Source: Planctomycetota bacterium
GTDB taxonomy: Bacteria; Planctomycetota; UBA1135; UBA2386
Length of the DNA stretch: 64,000 bases
NCBI GenBank assembly: GCA_020851075.1
Contig: JADZDL010000256.1
Coordinates: 1-64,000 of the forward strand
Direction: 5' to 3'
Positions 18,749 through 30,096 of this stretch are shown piece after piece. The stretch's first letter is position 1; each line of letters opens with the position of its first letter. The notes beneath the pieces are model-generated. The model searched no databases. It had not been told where the DNA came from and worked only from the letters and a program-made list of their open reading frames with translations. A program made the position numbers and the translations under genes.

Positions 18749-18893
18749 AGGGGGCGCGCAGTGTAGCCCGGGCAACTCACCCTGCAGCAATCGATACCCG
18801 AACCCGACAACGGGCCCCTCGCCGTGGCGCCAGGTCCTATGCTGTGCAGAAGCCGCGCCGCAGCGACCGCGCCGCCCCACAGGAAGCCCCCCC

Positions 18894-20066
18894 ATGCACC
18901 TCGCGACCACCACGCTAGCCCTGTTTGCCGTTCTGGCCGCCAGTTCCTGCAGCACGTTTGGCGCTCCCGGGCACCGCACCGGCCCCGCCTTCCGCGAAGC
19001 GTTCCCGGACCCGACCGTGCTCGTCACCACCGCCGAGCCAGAAGTCGTTCGCCGCCGACTCGCGAAGGTGCAGCTGCCGGCCGAATATCCGCACCACGAC
19101 CAATTGGTGGCACTGCTGCGAAGTCAGGAACGCATCACTGCAGCGCACCTGCTGCTGCTCGTCGAAGCGGTCGCGCTGCCCGAAGGCGGCTCATCCATCG
19201 ACACCGGCACGAGAGCGCGCGTCTATGCGCCGCGAGGCGAAGGCCAGTTCGCCAGCTACGCCGACCAACTGCTCAGCGAAGGCAGTGCGAAGCTGGAGAC
19301 TCCCGACCTCGCGAGCCTCGGCGAACTTCTCGCGCGCAGCCAACGGGATCCCGCCATGCAGACGCTGGCCGATCGTTTCGTGCCGACCCTCGACGACGGT
19401 TCGACGAGCGCACTGCAGCAACTGCTCGGCGCCATGCAGGGCTCGCCGGCACTCGTGCCATTCCTCACCAACTACATGCTCGAGCGCGGCCGCCTCGAGG
19501 GGGAGCGCGGTTGGACCGCCTTCGCGCTGCTGTCTTTTGACGCCGAGCGCGTAGAGCTCGTGCGGGCGATCGCCAGTCGCACCAAGTCCTTCGAACCGGC
19601 TCGAATTGCCGCGCTCACCAAAGCCATGAGCTTTGACGAAGGCAGAAAACAAATCGTGCGCATCCTGGCCGGCAAGGTCCGCCCCGTGCCACCGGACACC
19701 GCGCGTGCGGTCGTCGCCACGTTCGCCTTTGACGAAGGCCGTTCGCAGGCGTGCACCATGCTCGCGAGTCAAAGTGGCCTCTCGCTCGACTTCCGGCAAC
19801 TGACGAGCATCGCACGACTCTTTTCGTTTGACGACAGTCGAACCACAGCCGTGCGCAGCCTCGTGCCCTGCCTCAAGGCAGATGGCACCGGCGGCGAAGC
19901 CCAGGCGCTGCTTGGCTCCTTCAGTTTTGACGAGGGTCGTCTCGCCGCACTGCGCATGATACGCTCGAAGTTGGCCCCCCTGTCCGACACGGGCCGGCGG
20001 AAGGTGCTGTCGATGCTGTCGTTCTCCTCCAGCCGCGAAGCCGCCGCCGGCATGCTGCAGGAGTAG
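18894..20066 (+). CDS. Lipoprotein with tandem DUF4476-type repeats
   Basis: 390 residues from the ATG at 18894, with AGGA 8 nt upstream. The lipobox ends at Cys19 (LAASSC). The C-terminal half holds a series of 30-40-residue helical repeats, each with an FxFDxxR core: LLSFDAERVELV, AMSFDEGRKQIV, TFAFDEGRSQAC, LFSFDDSRTTAV, SFSFDEGRLAAL and a worn MLSFSSSREAAA. This is the pattern of DUF4476 repeats, whose function is not established. The N-terminal half is helical without motifs. Divergent from the isoaspartyl peptidase gene across 160 bp that must hold both promoters. Confidence 0.8.
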   Translation: MHLATTTLALFAVLAASSCSTFGAPGHRTGPAFREAFPDPTVLVTTAEPEVVRRRLAKVQLPAEYPHHDQLVALLRSQERITAAHLLLLVEAVALPEGGSSIDTGTRARVYAPRGEGQFASYADQLLSEGSAKLETPDLASLGELLARSQRDPAMQTLADRFVPTLDDGSTSALQQLLGAMQGSPALVPFLTNYMLERGRLEGERGWTAFALLSFDAERVELVRAIASRTKSFEPARIAALTKAMSFDEGRKQIVRILAGKVRPVPPDTARAVVATFAFDEGRSQACTMLASQSGLSLDFRQLTSIARLFSFDDSRTTAVRSLVPCLKADGTGGEAQALLGSFSFDEGRLAALRMIRSKLAPLSDTGRRKVLSMLSFSSSREAAAGMLQE

Positions 20067-20139
20067 CAGAACGTGCTTCCGGTGCGCGCGCCAAAGTCCT
20101 TGGCGTGCGATGGGCCCATCGGGTAACTAGTGGCCAACC

Positions 20140-20667
20140 ATGGCCAATCCCAGCGTCTTCTTCGACATCACCATCGGCGGCAAGCCCGCCGGCCGGATCA
20201 CCTTCGAACTGTTCGCCGACGTCGTCCCCAAGACGGCCGAGAATTTCCGCGCCCTGTGCACCGGCGAGAAGGGCGTTGGCAAGTCCGGCAAACCACTGCA
20301 CTTCAAGGGTTCGGCCTTCCACCGCATCATCCAGCAGTTCATGTGCCAGGGTGGTGACTTCACGCGCGGTAACGGCACGGGTGGCGAGTCGATCTACGGC
20401 GAGAAGTTCCAGGACGAGAACTTCAAGCTCAAGCACACCGAACCGGGCCTGCTCTCGATGGCCAACGCCGGCCCGAACACGAACGGCTCACAGTTCTTCA
20501 TCACGACGGTCGTGACGTCGTGGCTCGACGGCAAGCACGTCGTGTTCGGCAAGGTCACCGACGGCATGAATGTCCTCACTGCCATGGAAGCCGCGGGCTC
20601 GCGCTCGGGCTCGACGTCGAAGGACGTCGTCATCGCCGACTGCGGCGAAGTGGCGGCCGCGAAGTAG
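20140..20667 (+). CDS. Cyclophilin-type peptidyl-prolyl isomerase, eukaryote-like divergent-loop class
   Basis: 175 residues, full cyclophilin length and without a signal peptide, so cytoplasmic. Active-site residues are intact: [15 protein letters not shown] (Arg, Phe, Gln), GSQFF, and [11 protein letters not shown] with the Trp that confers cyclosporin binding in human CypA. The text is far closer to eukaryotic CypA than to E. coli PpiA/PpiB. It carries the KSGKPLH insertion of divergent-loop cyclophilins and, by count, the three residues diagnostic of that class: Cys40, Glu83 and Cys168. The usual IPGF is IQQF. Either an ancient shared family or acquisition from a eukaryote could explain this. 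Single gene with 73 bp upstream. Confidence 0.93.
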   Translation: MANPSVFFDITIGGKPAGRITFELFADVVPKTAENFRALCTGEKGVGKSGKPLHFKGSAFHRIIQQFMCQGGDFTRGNGTGGESIYGEKFQDENFKLKHTEPGLLSMANAGPNTNGSQFFITTVVTSWLDGKHVVFGKVTDGMNVLTAMEAAGSRSGSTSKDVVIADCGEVAAAK

Positions 20668-20697
20668 TTCGCGAGGCACTTCCCGAGGGCAGCGGCG

Positions 20698-21711
20698 TCA
20701 GTCGGCCGCGTCGTCTGGCTCCGCCGAAGAAGTCGGAGCCTCGTGCGGCAGCAAACGCACCGTTTCCGGGTCCTTCTTGAGCGCCCGCCACGTGCCGGGC
20801 TCGCGCCGCTTCTCGATGCGAACCGTGCGCAGGCCAGCGGCGTCGCAAACGCTCACATCCGCGGTTCGCGGCGCCACCGTCGGCCGGCCGAGCACACGTG
20901 CACGCGGCACTTCGGGCTCGGCGACCGCCTCGCCGACGGATCGCCGCACGCCGGCCACAAACGAGTACGGCAACGACCGCAGGTCGATGCCCAGATCGCG
21001 CGCCGTTCGCACCCAATCGCTGTTGGTGAACACCTCCGGCGGTGGCGGCGCAAAGAAATGGCACCAGTCGTTGCTGGCCACGAGCGCGGGACAACCCGCC
21101 GTGTGGGTGCACGGCGCCACGATGCGAAAGTCCGCCAGCAGATCGTCGCGCAAGGTCGACAGGCGACGTGCAATCGCGCGGTTGCCCGGCTCGACGATGA
21201 GGACGCGTTGGCTGCGGGCAATCAACTCCCGTAGCTGCGCTTCGCCCGCCGCATCGAGCTCGCCGAGCACGTGGCTCACGAGCAACACATCGGGCCGCAG
21301 ATTGCTCACATCGCGCACGACCTTGGTGCGCACCGCTGGCGCCGCCTCGCGCAACTGCGCCGTGGCGTAGTCCATGGCCCGCACCGAACGATCGTGGAAC
21401 CACACTTCGCCAGCGGCGAAGTGCGCCACGAAGCGCCGCGCCGCGATGCCCGAACCACAGCCATAGTCGAGCACGGTCGGGGCCGCCGCGGATTCCCCGC
21501 CACGCGCAGCGTTTTCCCAGCCGCGCGCCGCGCACTCCGCAAGCACCGCATCCCACTTCCAGCCAATGCGAGCACCGAGCACTTCGTCATAAGCCTGCAG
21601 ATCCGCCACCTGGCGCCAGTAGTCACCGAGCGGCTGCGGCCCGCGGCTCTCATCGAGAAACAGCTCGCGCAGGCGGGTGATGCGCTGCATGTGGTCACGG
21701 GACGGCGTCAT
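20698..21711 (-). CDS. Rsm22/METTL17-like ribosome-associated methyltransferase
   Basis: 337 residues. The SAM-binding motif I is LDYGCGSG (81-88), then a HDRS acidic segment and VLLVSHVLGEL. The family-specific part is IVEPGNRAIARRLSTLRDDLL followed by the Cys-rich APCTHTAGCPAL....DWCHFF (Cys201, Cys207, Cys217). In the mitochondrial relatives, related Cys residues hold a metal cluster. Members assist small-subunit ribosome assembly in mitochondria; the bacterial role is less clear. It is probably cytoplasmic and translated alone. Confidence 0.8.
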   Translation of the reverse strand: MTPSRDHMQRITRLRELFLDESRGPQPLGDYWRQVADLQAYDEVLGARIGWKWDAVLAECAARGWENAARGGESAAAPTVLDYGCGSGIAARRFVAHFAAGEVWFHDRSVRAMDYATAQLREAAPAVRTKVVRDVSNLRPDVLLVSHVLGELDAAGEAQLRELIARSQRVLIVEPGNRAIARRLSTLRDDLLADFRIVAPCTHTAGCPALVASNDWCHFFAPPPPEVFTNSDWVRTARDLGIDLRSLPYSFVAGVRRSVGEAVAEPEVPRARVLGRPTVAPRTADVSVCDAAGLRTVRIEKRREPGTWRALKKDPETVRLLPHEAPTSSAEPDDAAD

Positions 21712-21795
21712 TGCGACCCAGCATGCCGCGCGCCGCGTCGCAGGCCAGCCTGCGCGCGTGAATCGGCCCGAACGGGTCTCATCGAGAACGCTTCC

Positions 21796-24033
21796 TCAGA
21801 GAATCTGCCCCAGGAACAGGAACAGGCTGGCACCTTCCCCTTCCGCCAACCCGGTGCCAAAGAACACCGAGCCGAGCGGCGTATCCGCGGCCAGGAACAC
21901 ACTGCCGCCGAACTGACCCTTGGCGAACAGATCGCGGTAATCCGCTGTCACACCACCAAACTCGGCCGACGCGCCGAGGTAGAGCGGCACATCGATGAGC
22001 AGGTGTGTCGCATTCAGCCGCTGGCGCGCCGACAACACGAATACGCCCAGGTTCTCGCCGGGGTCGGAATTGCGCGGCAGGCCGGACAGATTCAAGAACC
22101 CGCCTTCGGTGGGCAGGTCGATGCCAGCCTGCGAACCGCTCAGCGTCGCCGACAATCGCAGAATTGGCATGAAGACGACCGACCCGACCGAGAAGGCCTG
22201 CGCGGCGAGCAGATCGGCCCGTTCGTAATGCGAATCCGAGCCCAACGACTCACTACCGTGCCGCAACGAAAACAACCCGTAGGAACCACGCGACGGCAAC
22301 GAAGGGTGATCCATCGTGTCCGCCTCAAACCTCAGCCGCAGCACCGCGTCAACGAAGTCCTCACCCACAAGCTGCAGATTGCCGAGTTTGAGATCCACCG
22401 AGCCCCAGACTCGTTCGTAGCCAACGCGCAATTCCCCCCAATTGCCGAGAGCAGCGCCCACGTCGAGGCCGACCTCACTTTCGACGACCCGCTCCACAAA
22501 GTCGGTGCCGGAGTATTTGAGATTCGGAGAACGTGAGGCGACGCTCGCCCGCGGCGCGACAAAAAACCAGCCACCTGCATCGAGCGGCTGATACCACTCC
22601 GAAGCCAGGTAGTTGTCGCTGCCAAGCCTCACCGTCGTGCGCAGTTCGGCAGCCAGTGAATTGAGATCGCGCGCCGTGTGCTCCACACCGAGCGAGAACT
22701 GTGTGCGTTGTTCAAAGTTGGTCTCGAGGCCCAGTCCAAAACGCACGTAGTCACCGCCCTGCTCCTTTGGCTCCGCGATGACATCGAGTTCGGCTTTGCC
22801 ATCACCATCCGGCACCACCGAGAACCCGACGCGCTGGTAGACATCTTCGTCGTGAACGGACTCCAGATCCGCGCGCAGCCGTTCGCCATCGAGGACCTGG
22901 CCAGGTTTGTGGGTAGTGCGTGCCGCAACGCGCGCATCCTCCTGCCCCGCACTGTCGCGGGTGACGACGCGCGTGAGTTCAGGCATCGCCGCGGCCACTC
23001 GCCGCTGCTTCGCAAGGAAGCGCTGGTACTCGGCCTCGGACACCGAGAACCTCTGCAATTGCGGGATCGCTGCGCGCGCCGCCGCGGCACCGATCGCGAT
23101 CGATTCTTCCGCCCGATCAAAACTCGCCGAAGTGATCGTGCCGAGATCCGGCTGCACCAGGACATCCTTCGGCGACAGTGTGGCAAGGCTCAGATCGATA
23201 TTCTGCTGCCCCAGGATGTCGACCATGCGCCGCGACACGCCGAGCCAACCATCGACGGGAACCCCCTTCGGCACCGGCGTACCGATATCGATGACGATGA
23301 GCTCTTCGGCTCCCATCGCGCGCGCCACATCGATCGGCACGTTGTCGGCGAGGCCCCCATCGAGGTATTCGCGACCACCGATGTGCGCGGGGGCAAAGAA
23401 CATCGGCAGCGACATGCTCGCTCGCATCGCCTCGGCCAGATTGCCGTGATCGAGCACGACCAGGGAGCCATCCGACATGTCGACCGCCGTGCAACGAAAG
23501 GGGATCGGCAGCTGGTCAAAACTGGGCAGACGGTGCGCCTCGCGCGTGAGCCAGGCGAGTTCGGTCTCGAGGTTCTGACCGACGAGAAAGCCCTTCGCCG
23601 TGGTCAATTCGCCGCTGCGCAGCCCAAACCGCAAACTGGTCAGGTACGCGCGATCTTCCTGTTTGCGCCGCATTGGCCGCTCGGCGCGCAGAGCACCATC
23701 GCGCAACAGGTCATTCCAGCTGCGTGCTTCATGGTCGCGCACCGTGAGTTCACGCAACTGTGCGGGCGAGAGGCCGTACGCGTAGAGGCCGCCGACAATC
23801 GAACCCATGCTCGTTCCCGCGATGTAGTCCACGGGAATGCGAAGCTCTTCGAGCACCTGCAAGACTCCGACGTGCGCAATGCCCCGCGCGCCGCCACCAC
23901 TGAGAACGAGACCCACCCGCGGTCGCGGCGCCGCCGCTGCCGGCTCCCGCTCCTGGCCCTGCAGAATGCCAGCCATCGCAGCTAGCAGCAGGCAATGCAA
24001 AGGGGATCTCGCGAGTCGTGGCATGCGCGCCAT
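21796..24033 (-). CDS. Patatin-like phospholipase fused to POTRA and beta-barrel (type Vd autotransporter, PlpD-like)
   Basis: 745 residues. The start at 24033 gives a signal peptide (MARMPRLARSPLHCLLLAAMAG); 24024 is an equal alternative. The patatin domain (about 38-330) has the oxyanion GGGARG, the nucleophile GTSMG (Ser75) and the Asp of DGG (Asp225). A POTRA-like unit follows (residues about 365-430). The last 300 residues show alternating-hydrophobicity strands typical of an Omp85 barrel and end in the aromatic-poor strand LFLFLGQIL. This is the architecture of PlpD, which exports its own lipase across the outer membrane. It implies a true outer membrane with a Bam system. Confidence 0.9.
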   Translation of the reverse strand: MARMPRLARSPLHCLLLAAMAGILQGQEREPAAAAPRPRVGLVLSGGGARGIAHVGVLQVLEELRIPVDYIAGTSMGSIVGGLYAYGLSPAQLRELTVRDHEARSWNDLLRDGALRAERPMRRKQEDRAYLTSLRFGLRSGELTTAKGFLVGQNLETELAWLTREAHRLPSFDQLPIPFRCTAVDMSDGSLVVLDHGNLAEAMRASMSLPMFFAPAHIGGREYLDGGLADNVPIDVARAMGAEELIVIDIGTPVPKGVPVDGWLGVSRRMVDILGQQNIDLSLATLSPKDVLVQPDLGTITSASFDRAEESIAIGAAAARAAIPQLQRFSVSEAEYQRFLAKQRRVAAAMPELTRVVTRDSAGQEDARVAARTTHKPGQVLDGERLRADLESVHDEDVYQRVGFSVVPDGDGKAELDVIAEPKEQGGDYVRFGLGLETNFEQRTQFSLGVEHTARDLNSLAAELRTTVRLGSDNYLASEWYQPLDAGGWFFVAPRASVASRSPNLKYSGTDFVERVVESEVGLDVGAALGNWGELRVGYERVWGSVDLKLGNLQLVGEDFVDAVLRLRFEADTMDHPSLPSRGSYGLFSLRHGSESLGSDSHYERADLLAAQAFSVGSVVFMPILRLSATLSGSQAGIDLPTEGGFLNLSGLPRNSDPGENLGVFVLSARQRLNATHLLIDVPLYLGASAEFGGVTADYRDLFAKGQFGGSVFLAADTPLGSVFFGTGLAEGEGASLFLFLGQIL

Positions 24034-24186
24034 TGTTTGCGAACGCACCCACACAGCCAACCGCAATCCCTTTTCTCGGGGCGGGTTGGACACCGCCGGA
24101 CCACTGTCAAGGCCCGCCCCCGAGCCTGGCCATTCCTACGCAGAGTAGCCCTCAGGCAGGGTCTTCCCCACGGCAGCCCACGCCGT

Positions 24187-24192
24187 TATGAT
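24187..24192 (+). promoter_or_regulatory. Possible -10 element upstream of the secreted protein at 24226
   Basis: TATGAT stands 33 bp before the ATG at 24226, in an otherwise GC-rich stretch. No convincing -35 is present at 17 bp. Confidence 0.25.
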
Positions 24193-24225
24193 AGCGTTCA
24201 CTTACAAAACAAAGGGACCGCTCCC

Positions 24226-25338
24226 ATGACCAACCTTGCACTCCGATTCCTCCCCCTCCTGCTCGCGGGCACCACACTTTCCTTGCTGTCCACCCTGCCC
24301 GCCCAAACCGACGAGGCCGCAGCTGCCCTGAGCGCGCGCCGCACTTCCCTGCACACCAGCTCGCTCACGACACCTGTCACCCTGCACCCGGTGCTCGTGC
24401 TCGGCCAGCCGAGCTCCAAGGTCGCCGAAGCGCTAGCACTCGTGCTCGAGAAGTCGGGCATGTCCGATCTCGAAGTTGCGGCCACCGCGTTCACGATGGC
24501 AAAGGACACTCCCTGGGACGACGTGCCGGCCCTGTTGCGCAGCCATGTGCAAAACGCGAAGGGCCCCGCCACCCGCTTCCACCTCTACGCCGAGTTCCTG
24601 GGCACGCCACGCACCGGCCCGGAAGAAGTCCGCTTCGTGCTCGTGGACGGCCAAGGCGAGCTGGTTTGGAGCGACCGCCAGACGAAGGCCGACGCCGACT
24701 TCCGTCGCACGGCGGCGAAGGACCCGGACCCACTCGGCTGCGCGACACTCGTCGGCAATCGCCTGTTCCGACTCGCGGAATGGAAGCGGGATCCCGGCGC
24801 GGTGAAAGACGGCAAGTTCGCGCAACTGTGGCGCAACAAGTCCGGCACGCCCGACGCGAAGGAACTCGCCGCCATGAAGCAGCGCCTGGCAACGATGCGC
24901 GAAGCGCTGCACGCGGCGCGCGTCGTCGTTCTGCCAACCCTGTCGCAGGGCAAACACGACCCTGACAGCAGCGCGCGGCTAGCGACCCTTCTCCACCAGG
25001 AGGTCGAGGGCACCTTCGCAGCTGGTTGTGCCGAGACGCGGCTACAGGGCACGCAGGACTCCAACGAACAGAAACGACTCTGGGATCTCGCGCGCAACCT
25101 GCAGAAGGCTCTGACGAAAGCCCCGATCGCCGAGGACTACGCGTTGGTCGTCGATCTCGGCATCGATGCCGAACACAACCACGGCTACGTGCACACGATC
25201 GTCTGCACGGGCAAAGGTGAACTGGTGCTCGCCGCGTTCAGCAACGACCAGAGCGCGGTGTTCCAACGTATCGCCCCCAAGACCGCGCAGGATGCCGAAC
25301 GCGTCGCCGTGGCGATGCTGCGCGAACAACTGCGCTAG
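24226..25338 (+). CDS. Secreted protein of unknown function
   Basis: 370 residues from the ATG at 24226, starting a signal peptide (MTNLALRFLPLLLAGTTLSLLSTLPAQ). Two similar alpha/beta halves are suggested: VTLHPVLVLGQPSSKVAEALALVLEKSG near the start and ARVVVLPTLSQGKHDPDSSARLATLLHQEV in the middle. In each, a beta-strand is followed by a helix. Segments such as FVLVDGQGELVWSDRQTK and IVCTGKGELVLAAFS could be strands reporting a bound ligand, but no motif identifies it. It is a single gene. A periplasmic sensor or binding protein is possible but not shown. Confidence 0.72.
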   Translation: MTNLALRFLPLLLAGTTLSLLSTLPAQTDEAAAALSARRTSLHTSSLTTPVTLHPVLVLGQPSSKVAEALALVLEKSGMSDLEVAATAFTMAKDTPWDDVPALLRSHVQNAKGPATRFHLYAEFLGTPRTGPEEVRFVLVDGQGELVWSDRQTKADADFRRTAAKDPDPLGCATLVGNRLFRLAEWKRDPGAVKDGKFAQLWRNKSGTPDAKELAAMKQRLATMREALHAARVVVLPTLSQGKHDPDSSARLATLLHQEVEGTFAAGCAETRLQGTQDSNEQKRLWDLARNLQKALTKAPIAEDYALVVDLGIDAEHNHGYVHTIVCTGKGELVLAAFSNDQSAVFQRIAPKTAQDAERVAVAMLREQLR

Positions 25339-25459
25339 ACACGATGACGCGTGCCGCAGTCGCTGGCGGGCCATAGACGACCACGCGCGCGCCTACACAC
25401 AAAGACTCCGCCAGTAGCTGGGGGCGAAGCGAGGAAAGACGCCATGGCCAGCGACGGCT

Positions 25460-27049
25460 CTAGTCAACCACGAGTCGCAGTTCGAGCAACCGCCCGATCT
25501 GCGCAGCGGCCTGCCAGACGCCATCCTTGAGCCCCTGCGTCGGATTCGTGAAGTAGCCATCCGCATCGAACCGCACCTCGAGGAGATCACTGATCTCAGC
25601 GTCCACCGGCACGGGCACTTCCGCGGTCTGGCGTCCGGCCATCGGCAATGTCTGCGCCAGCCGGCCGCCGATCGCGATCGACAACGTGCACCCGCGCAAC
25701 GCCGGCACGTCCGGGAATTCCAACGCAACCTGCACCGCGCGCGGACGCACGACACTTCGCAACGCAAAGATCGAATGCGGCGACAACACGCCGCCGGGAT
25801 AGGCACCGCCAACCACGCAGCGAACGCCGTCCACCGGCGACATCACCCCGTCCGCGATGACGAACGCGCCAGGAATGCGGTCAACCTCAAACGTCGCCCG
25901 CGTCTTCGTTTCGAGCACCGGATGCTCGGCAAGGCTCTGCCACGGCGCAACCGCACCGAGGTTCTTCACCTCCAGATACCCGCGCGCGGTGAAGTAGGCC
26001 GCGAGCACCTTGGCCAGATGGCCATGGCCGACCCGATTGGGATGGCCATCGAGCGGCAGCAGGTTGTTGGCGGTGACTTCTTCGGGCCCAAGCAGGATGT
26101 CCTCGCGCGGAAAGCTCGGCGGCAACACCCGCGCCAGCCCCGGCGCCAGGTAGTCATCGTAGAGATAACACCCGAACTGGGCGCCAATCGCCGTCAGCCG
26201 CTCCTTCAGATCCACCACTTCCTGCGCCGCCTGCTCAAAGCGCCGACGCGACTCGGGAATCAGGTCGCTCGCCACCAGTCCCCACACGCCGATATTCTTG
26301 CGCAGGAAGTACGTTGGGCTGCCCAGCGACGCGTGGGAAATCCCTCGCAAACGCTGCATATCGTAAATGGAAACCAGGGAGTGCCCGAGCACGAAGCCGG
26401 ACCCACTGTCCATGTCATTCCGGTTGAGGGCCAGAACCACGAGGTCGGGCTGCAACACGTGCAGGTTGTGCACGGCAAAACGAACCGCCGCAAACAGGTT
26501 CCAGCCGGACACCGCGATCGGAAACACCTCGAAACGGTTGATTCCCTGCGGTTTCGTCGCGTTGCGATGCAACAACTGTTCGAGCTGCGGGGCAACACCA
26601 TCCTCGTACACGGCCGCCTGTGCGGCGACCATGCTGTCGCCCAACAACAACACGCGAAACACGCCCTGCTTCTTCGGTTGCAGCTCACGTGGGTCACGCA
26701 TACCGGACCAGTTCGTGCGCAGCGGCACCTTGGTCTCCCAAGAGGGGTCGTCGCGAAGACCTGGGTAGAACACGAAGTCCAACCCGGTGTCAGGCACCGG
26801 AGTGAAGATCTCCTTGTCGGAGAGGTCGCCCATCTTGGTGGGGAGGATCATGGCCCCAGCTGCCGCCCCCGATCCTGGGTACGGAGCGCCCCGCCACAGC
26901 AGGTAGCCAACGGCCGCCAGGAGCGCCAAGACCAACCCCAGGAGCACGGCCACGGCGCGCAGCAGGAGCCGTTTGTGCACGCGCAGGACTTTGTCGGCAG
27001 AGGAATCAGTCATTGGTCTCAGCGGCCGAATCGCGCCATTCTCCGACAT
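25460..27049 (-). CDS. Membrane-anchored SGNH/GDSL-family hydrolase
   Basis: 529 residues. The ATG at 27049 shares its A with the upstream stop (TGATG), so translation is probably coupled; a second ATG at 27013 is possible. One membrane segment (residues about 30-52) leaves the rest outside the cytoplasm. The SGNH elements are FRVLLLGDSMVAA with the nucleophile Ser, NRNDMDSG as a possible block III, and DGHPNRVGHGHLA with the catalytic Asp/His pair. The C-terminal 130 residues are a beta-rich domain. Such proteins often act as acyl esterases or transferases on envelope polysaccharides; the substrate here is unknown. Confidence 0.8.
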   Translation of the reverse strand: MSENGAIRPLRPMTDSSADKVLRVHKRLLLRAVAVLLGLVLALLAAVGYLLWRGAPYPGSGAAAGAMILPTKMGDLSDKEIFTPVPDTGLDFVFYPGLRDDPSWETKVPLRTNWSGMRDPRELQPKKQGVFRVLLLGDSMVAAQAAVYEDGVAPQLEQLLHRNATKPQGINRFEVFPIAVSGWNLFAAVRFAVHNLHVLQPDLVVLALNRNDMDSGSGFVLGHSLVSIYDMQRLRGISHASLGSPTYFLRKNIGVWGLVASDLIPESRRRFEQAAQEVVDLKERLTAIGAQFGCYLYDDYLAPGLARVLPPSFPREDILLGPEEVTANNLLPLDGHPNRVGHGHLAKVLAAYFTARGYLEVKNLGAVAPWQSLAEHPVLETKTRATFEVDRIPGAFVIADGVMSPVDGVRCVVGGAYPGGVLSPHSIFALRSVVRPRAVQVALEFPDVPALRGCTLSIAIGGRLAQTLPMAGRQTAEVPVPVDAEISDLLEVRFDADGYFTNPTQGLKDGVWQAAAQIGRLLELRLVVD

Positions 27050-28038
27050 CAGTTGCCAGCGCGCAGTTCAATCCCACCGCTGACCGACGCACCGCGCGCC
27101 GTCCCCGGATCAAACACAAACCCCTGCGTGTAGATGCTCTGGCCTATGAAGCCGGGGCCGGGCAGCGTCACCGTGAGGTTTGCGGCGCCGGCCGAATTGA
27201 TGCCAAACACGCTAGAAACCGGGTCTACGAGGCAACTGCAACCGGCGAACCCGAAGATCCCGAGATCCAACGGCGCCGGCTGACCAAAACACGCGGTGGC
27301 ATCCGTGCCAAACACGAACACCACCGGCGCCGGCGTGAGCGGCAGGTTGTAGAGACGCAAGTCGACCGCTGCACCCGGCGCCGTGGAGGTCGCTGCGGCG
27401 AGATACAATGGAGTGCCGCGGCTGCCCGCGCAGCCGTTGCCAAAACGCTGGATCATGCCGCCATCGAGCACGATCTCGGCGGTAAACAGCAACCCACCGG
27501 CACCACCGGTGTTTCTTGCATACAAATACAACCAATTCTGACCGGGCTGCAGCAGGGACATGATCTGCCCGTTTGCATAATTCTCGGCATAATAGTAACC
27601 ACCGATATTCGCCGAATTGGCGAGCGGCAGCTCATTGAGATAGGCCCCTTCGATCCCGGGTTCGCCCAGGAAATCGTCCACCGCGAATTGCAGGCGCAGC
27701 ACCGCGCTGCTGGCGGCGGCGGTCAGGGTGAACGGGATCGCATAGAGCGCGCTGGCGCTGAGGCCGTTGGTGTCGATCCACTGCGCGAGGGGATCTGCCG
27801 GCAACTGCAGCTGCCAGCCGGCCAGATTCGGCCGCACCACCGCCTGCGGCCCACTGCGCGCGGCCGCAAAGTCGGTGGCCGTGAACGGCACCCCGAAGCC
27901 GCCGGCGGCCGGGCCCTGCCAGTAGGTGATCGTCGGGTCCGGCTGACCGGCCGGTGCATTGCCACTTCGCAAAGAGGCGGTGGTCTGGGCGGCAGCTAGC
28001 CCCAGGAGGGAGACGATCACGGCGAGGTTCTTCAGCAT
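27049..28038 (-). CDS. Secreted protein with the shared C-terminal module
   Basis: 329 residues from the ATG at 28038, the first start that gives a signal peptide (MLKNLAVIVSLLGLAAAQ). The middle (residues 25-190) looks like a beta-sandwich lectin-type fold (SSAVLRLQFAVDDFLG..., NWLYLYARNTGG), similar in style to carbohydrate-binding domains. From about residue 192 (QRFGNGCAGSRGTP) the ending resembles the module shared by other exported proteins here: GCAGSRG start, PLDLGIFGFAGCSC, final IELRAGN. It overlaps the SGNH hydrolase start by one base and may deliver or bind the same surface substrate. Confidence 0.75.
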   Translation of the reverse strand: MLKNLAVIVSLLGLAAAQTTASLRSGNAPAGQPDPTITYWQGPAAGGFGVPFTATDFAAARSGPQAVVRPNLAGWQLQLPADPLAQWIDTNGLSASALYAIPFTLTAAASSAVLRLQFAVDDFLGEPGIEGAYLNELPLANSANIGGYYYAENYANGQIMSLLQPGQNWLYLYARNTGGAGGLLFTAEIVLDGGMIQRFGNGCAGSRGTPLYLAAATSTAPGAAVDLRLYNLPLTPAPVVFVFGTDATACFGQPAPLDLGIFGFAGCSCLVDPVSSVFGINSAGAANLTVTLPGPGFIGQSIYTQGFVFDPGTARGASVSGGIELRAGN

Positions 28039-28284
28039 GGTTGGGTCCGATCCTACCGGAAGGACTCCGACCAGTCGCTGGCGGACCCGCCTGGCTACCG
28101 CCGGCACCAGACCGGGGCGCCCACCCCCTAAAACGACCCGACGGCCCGCTCCCAACCACTGCACCCTGCCCCCAAGGCCCCTCAGTCGCTATCCTACTCG
28201 CCCCTTGGACCCCACAGTCCGCCCCTTCAGGCTGGCACCGGGTCCGACCGCCGACGACACTGCAACGCCGGAACCCAACGAACC

Positions 28285-30095
<1,811 letters not shown>

Positions 30096-30096
<1 letters not shown>

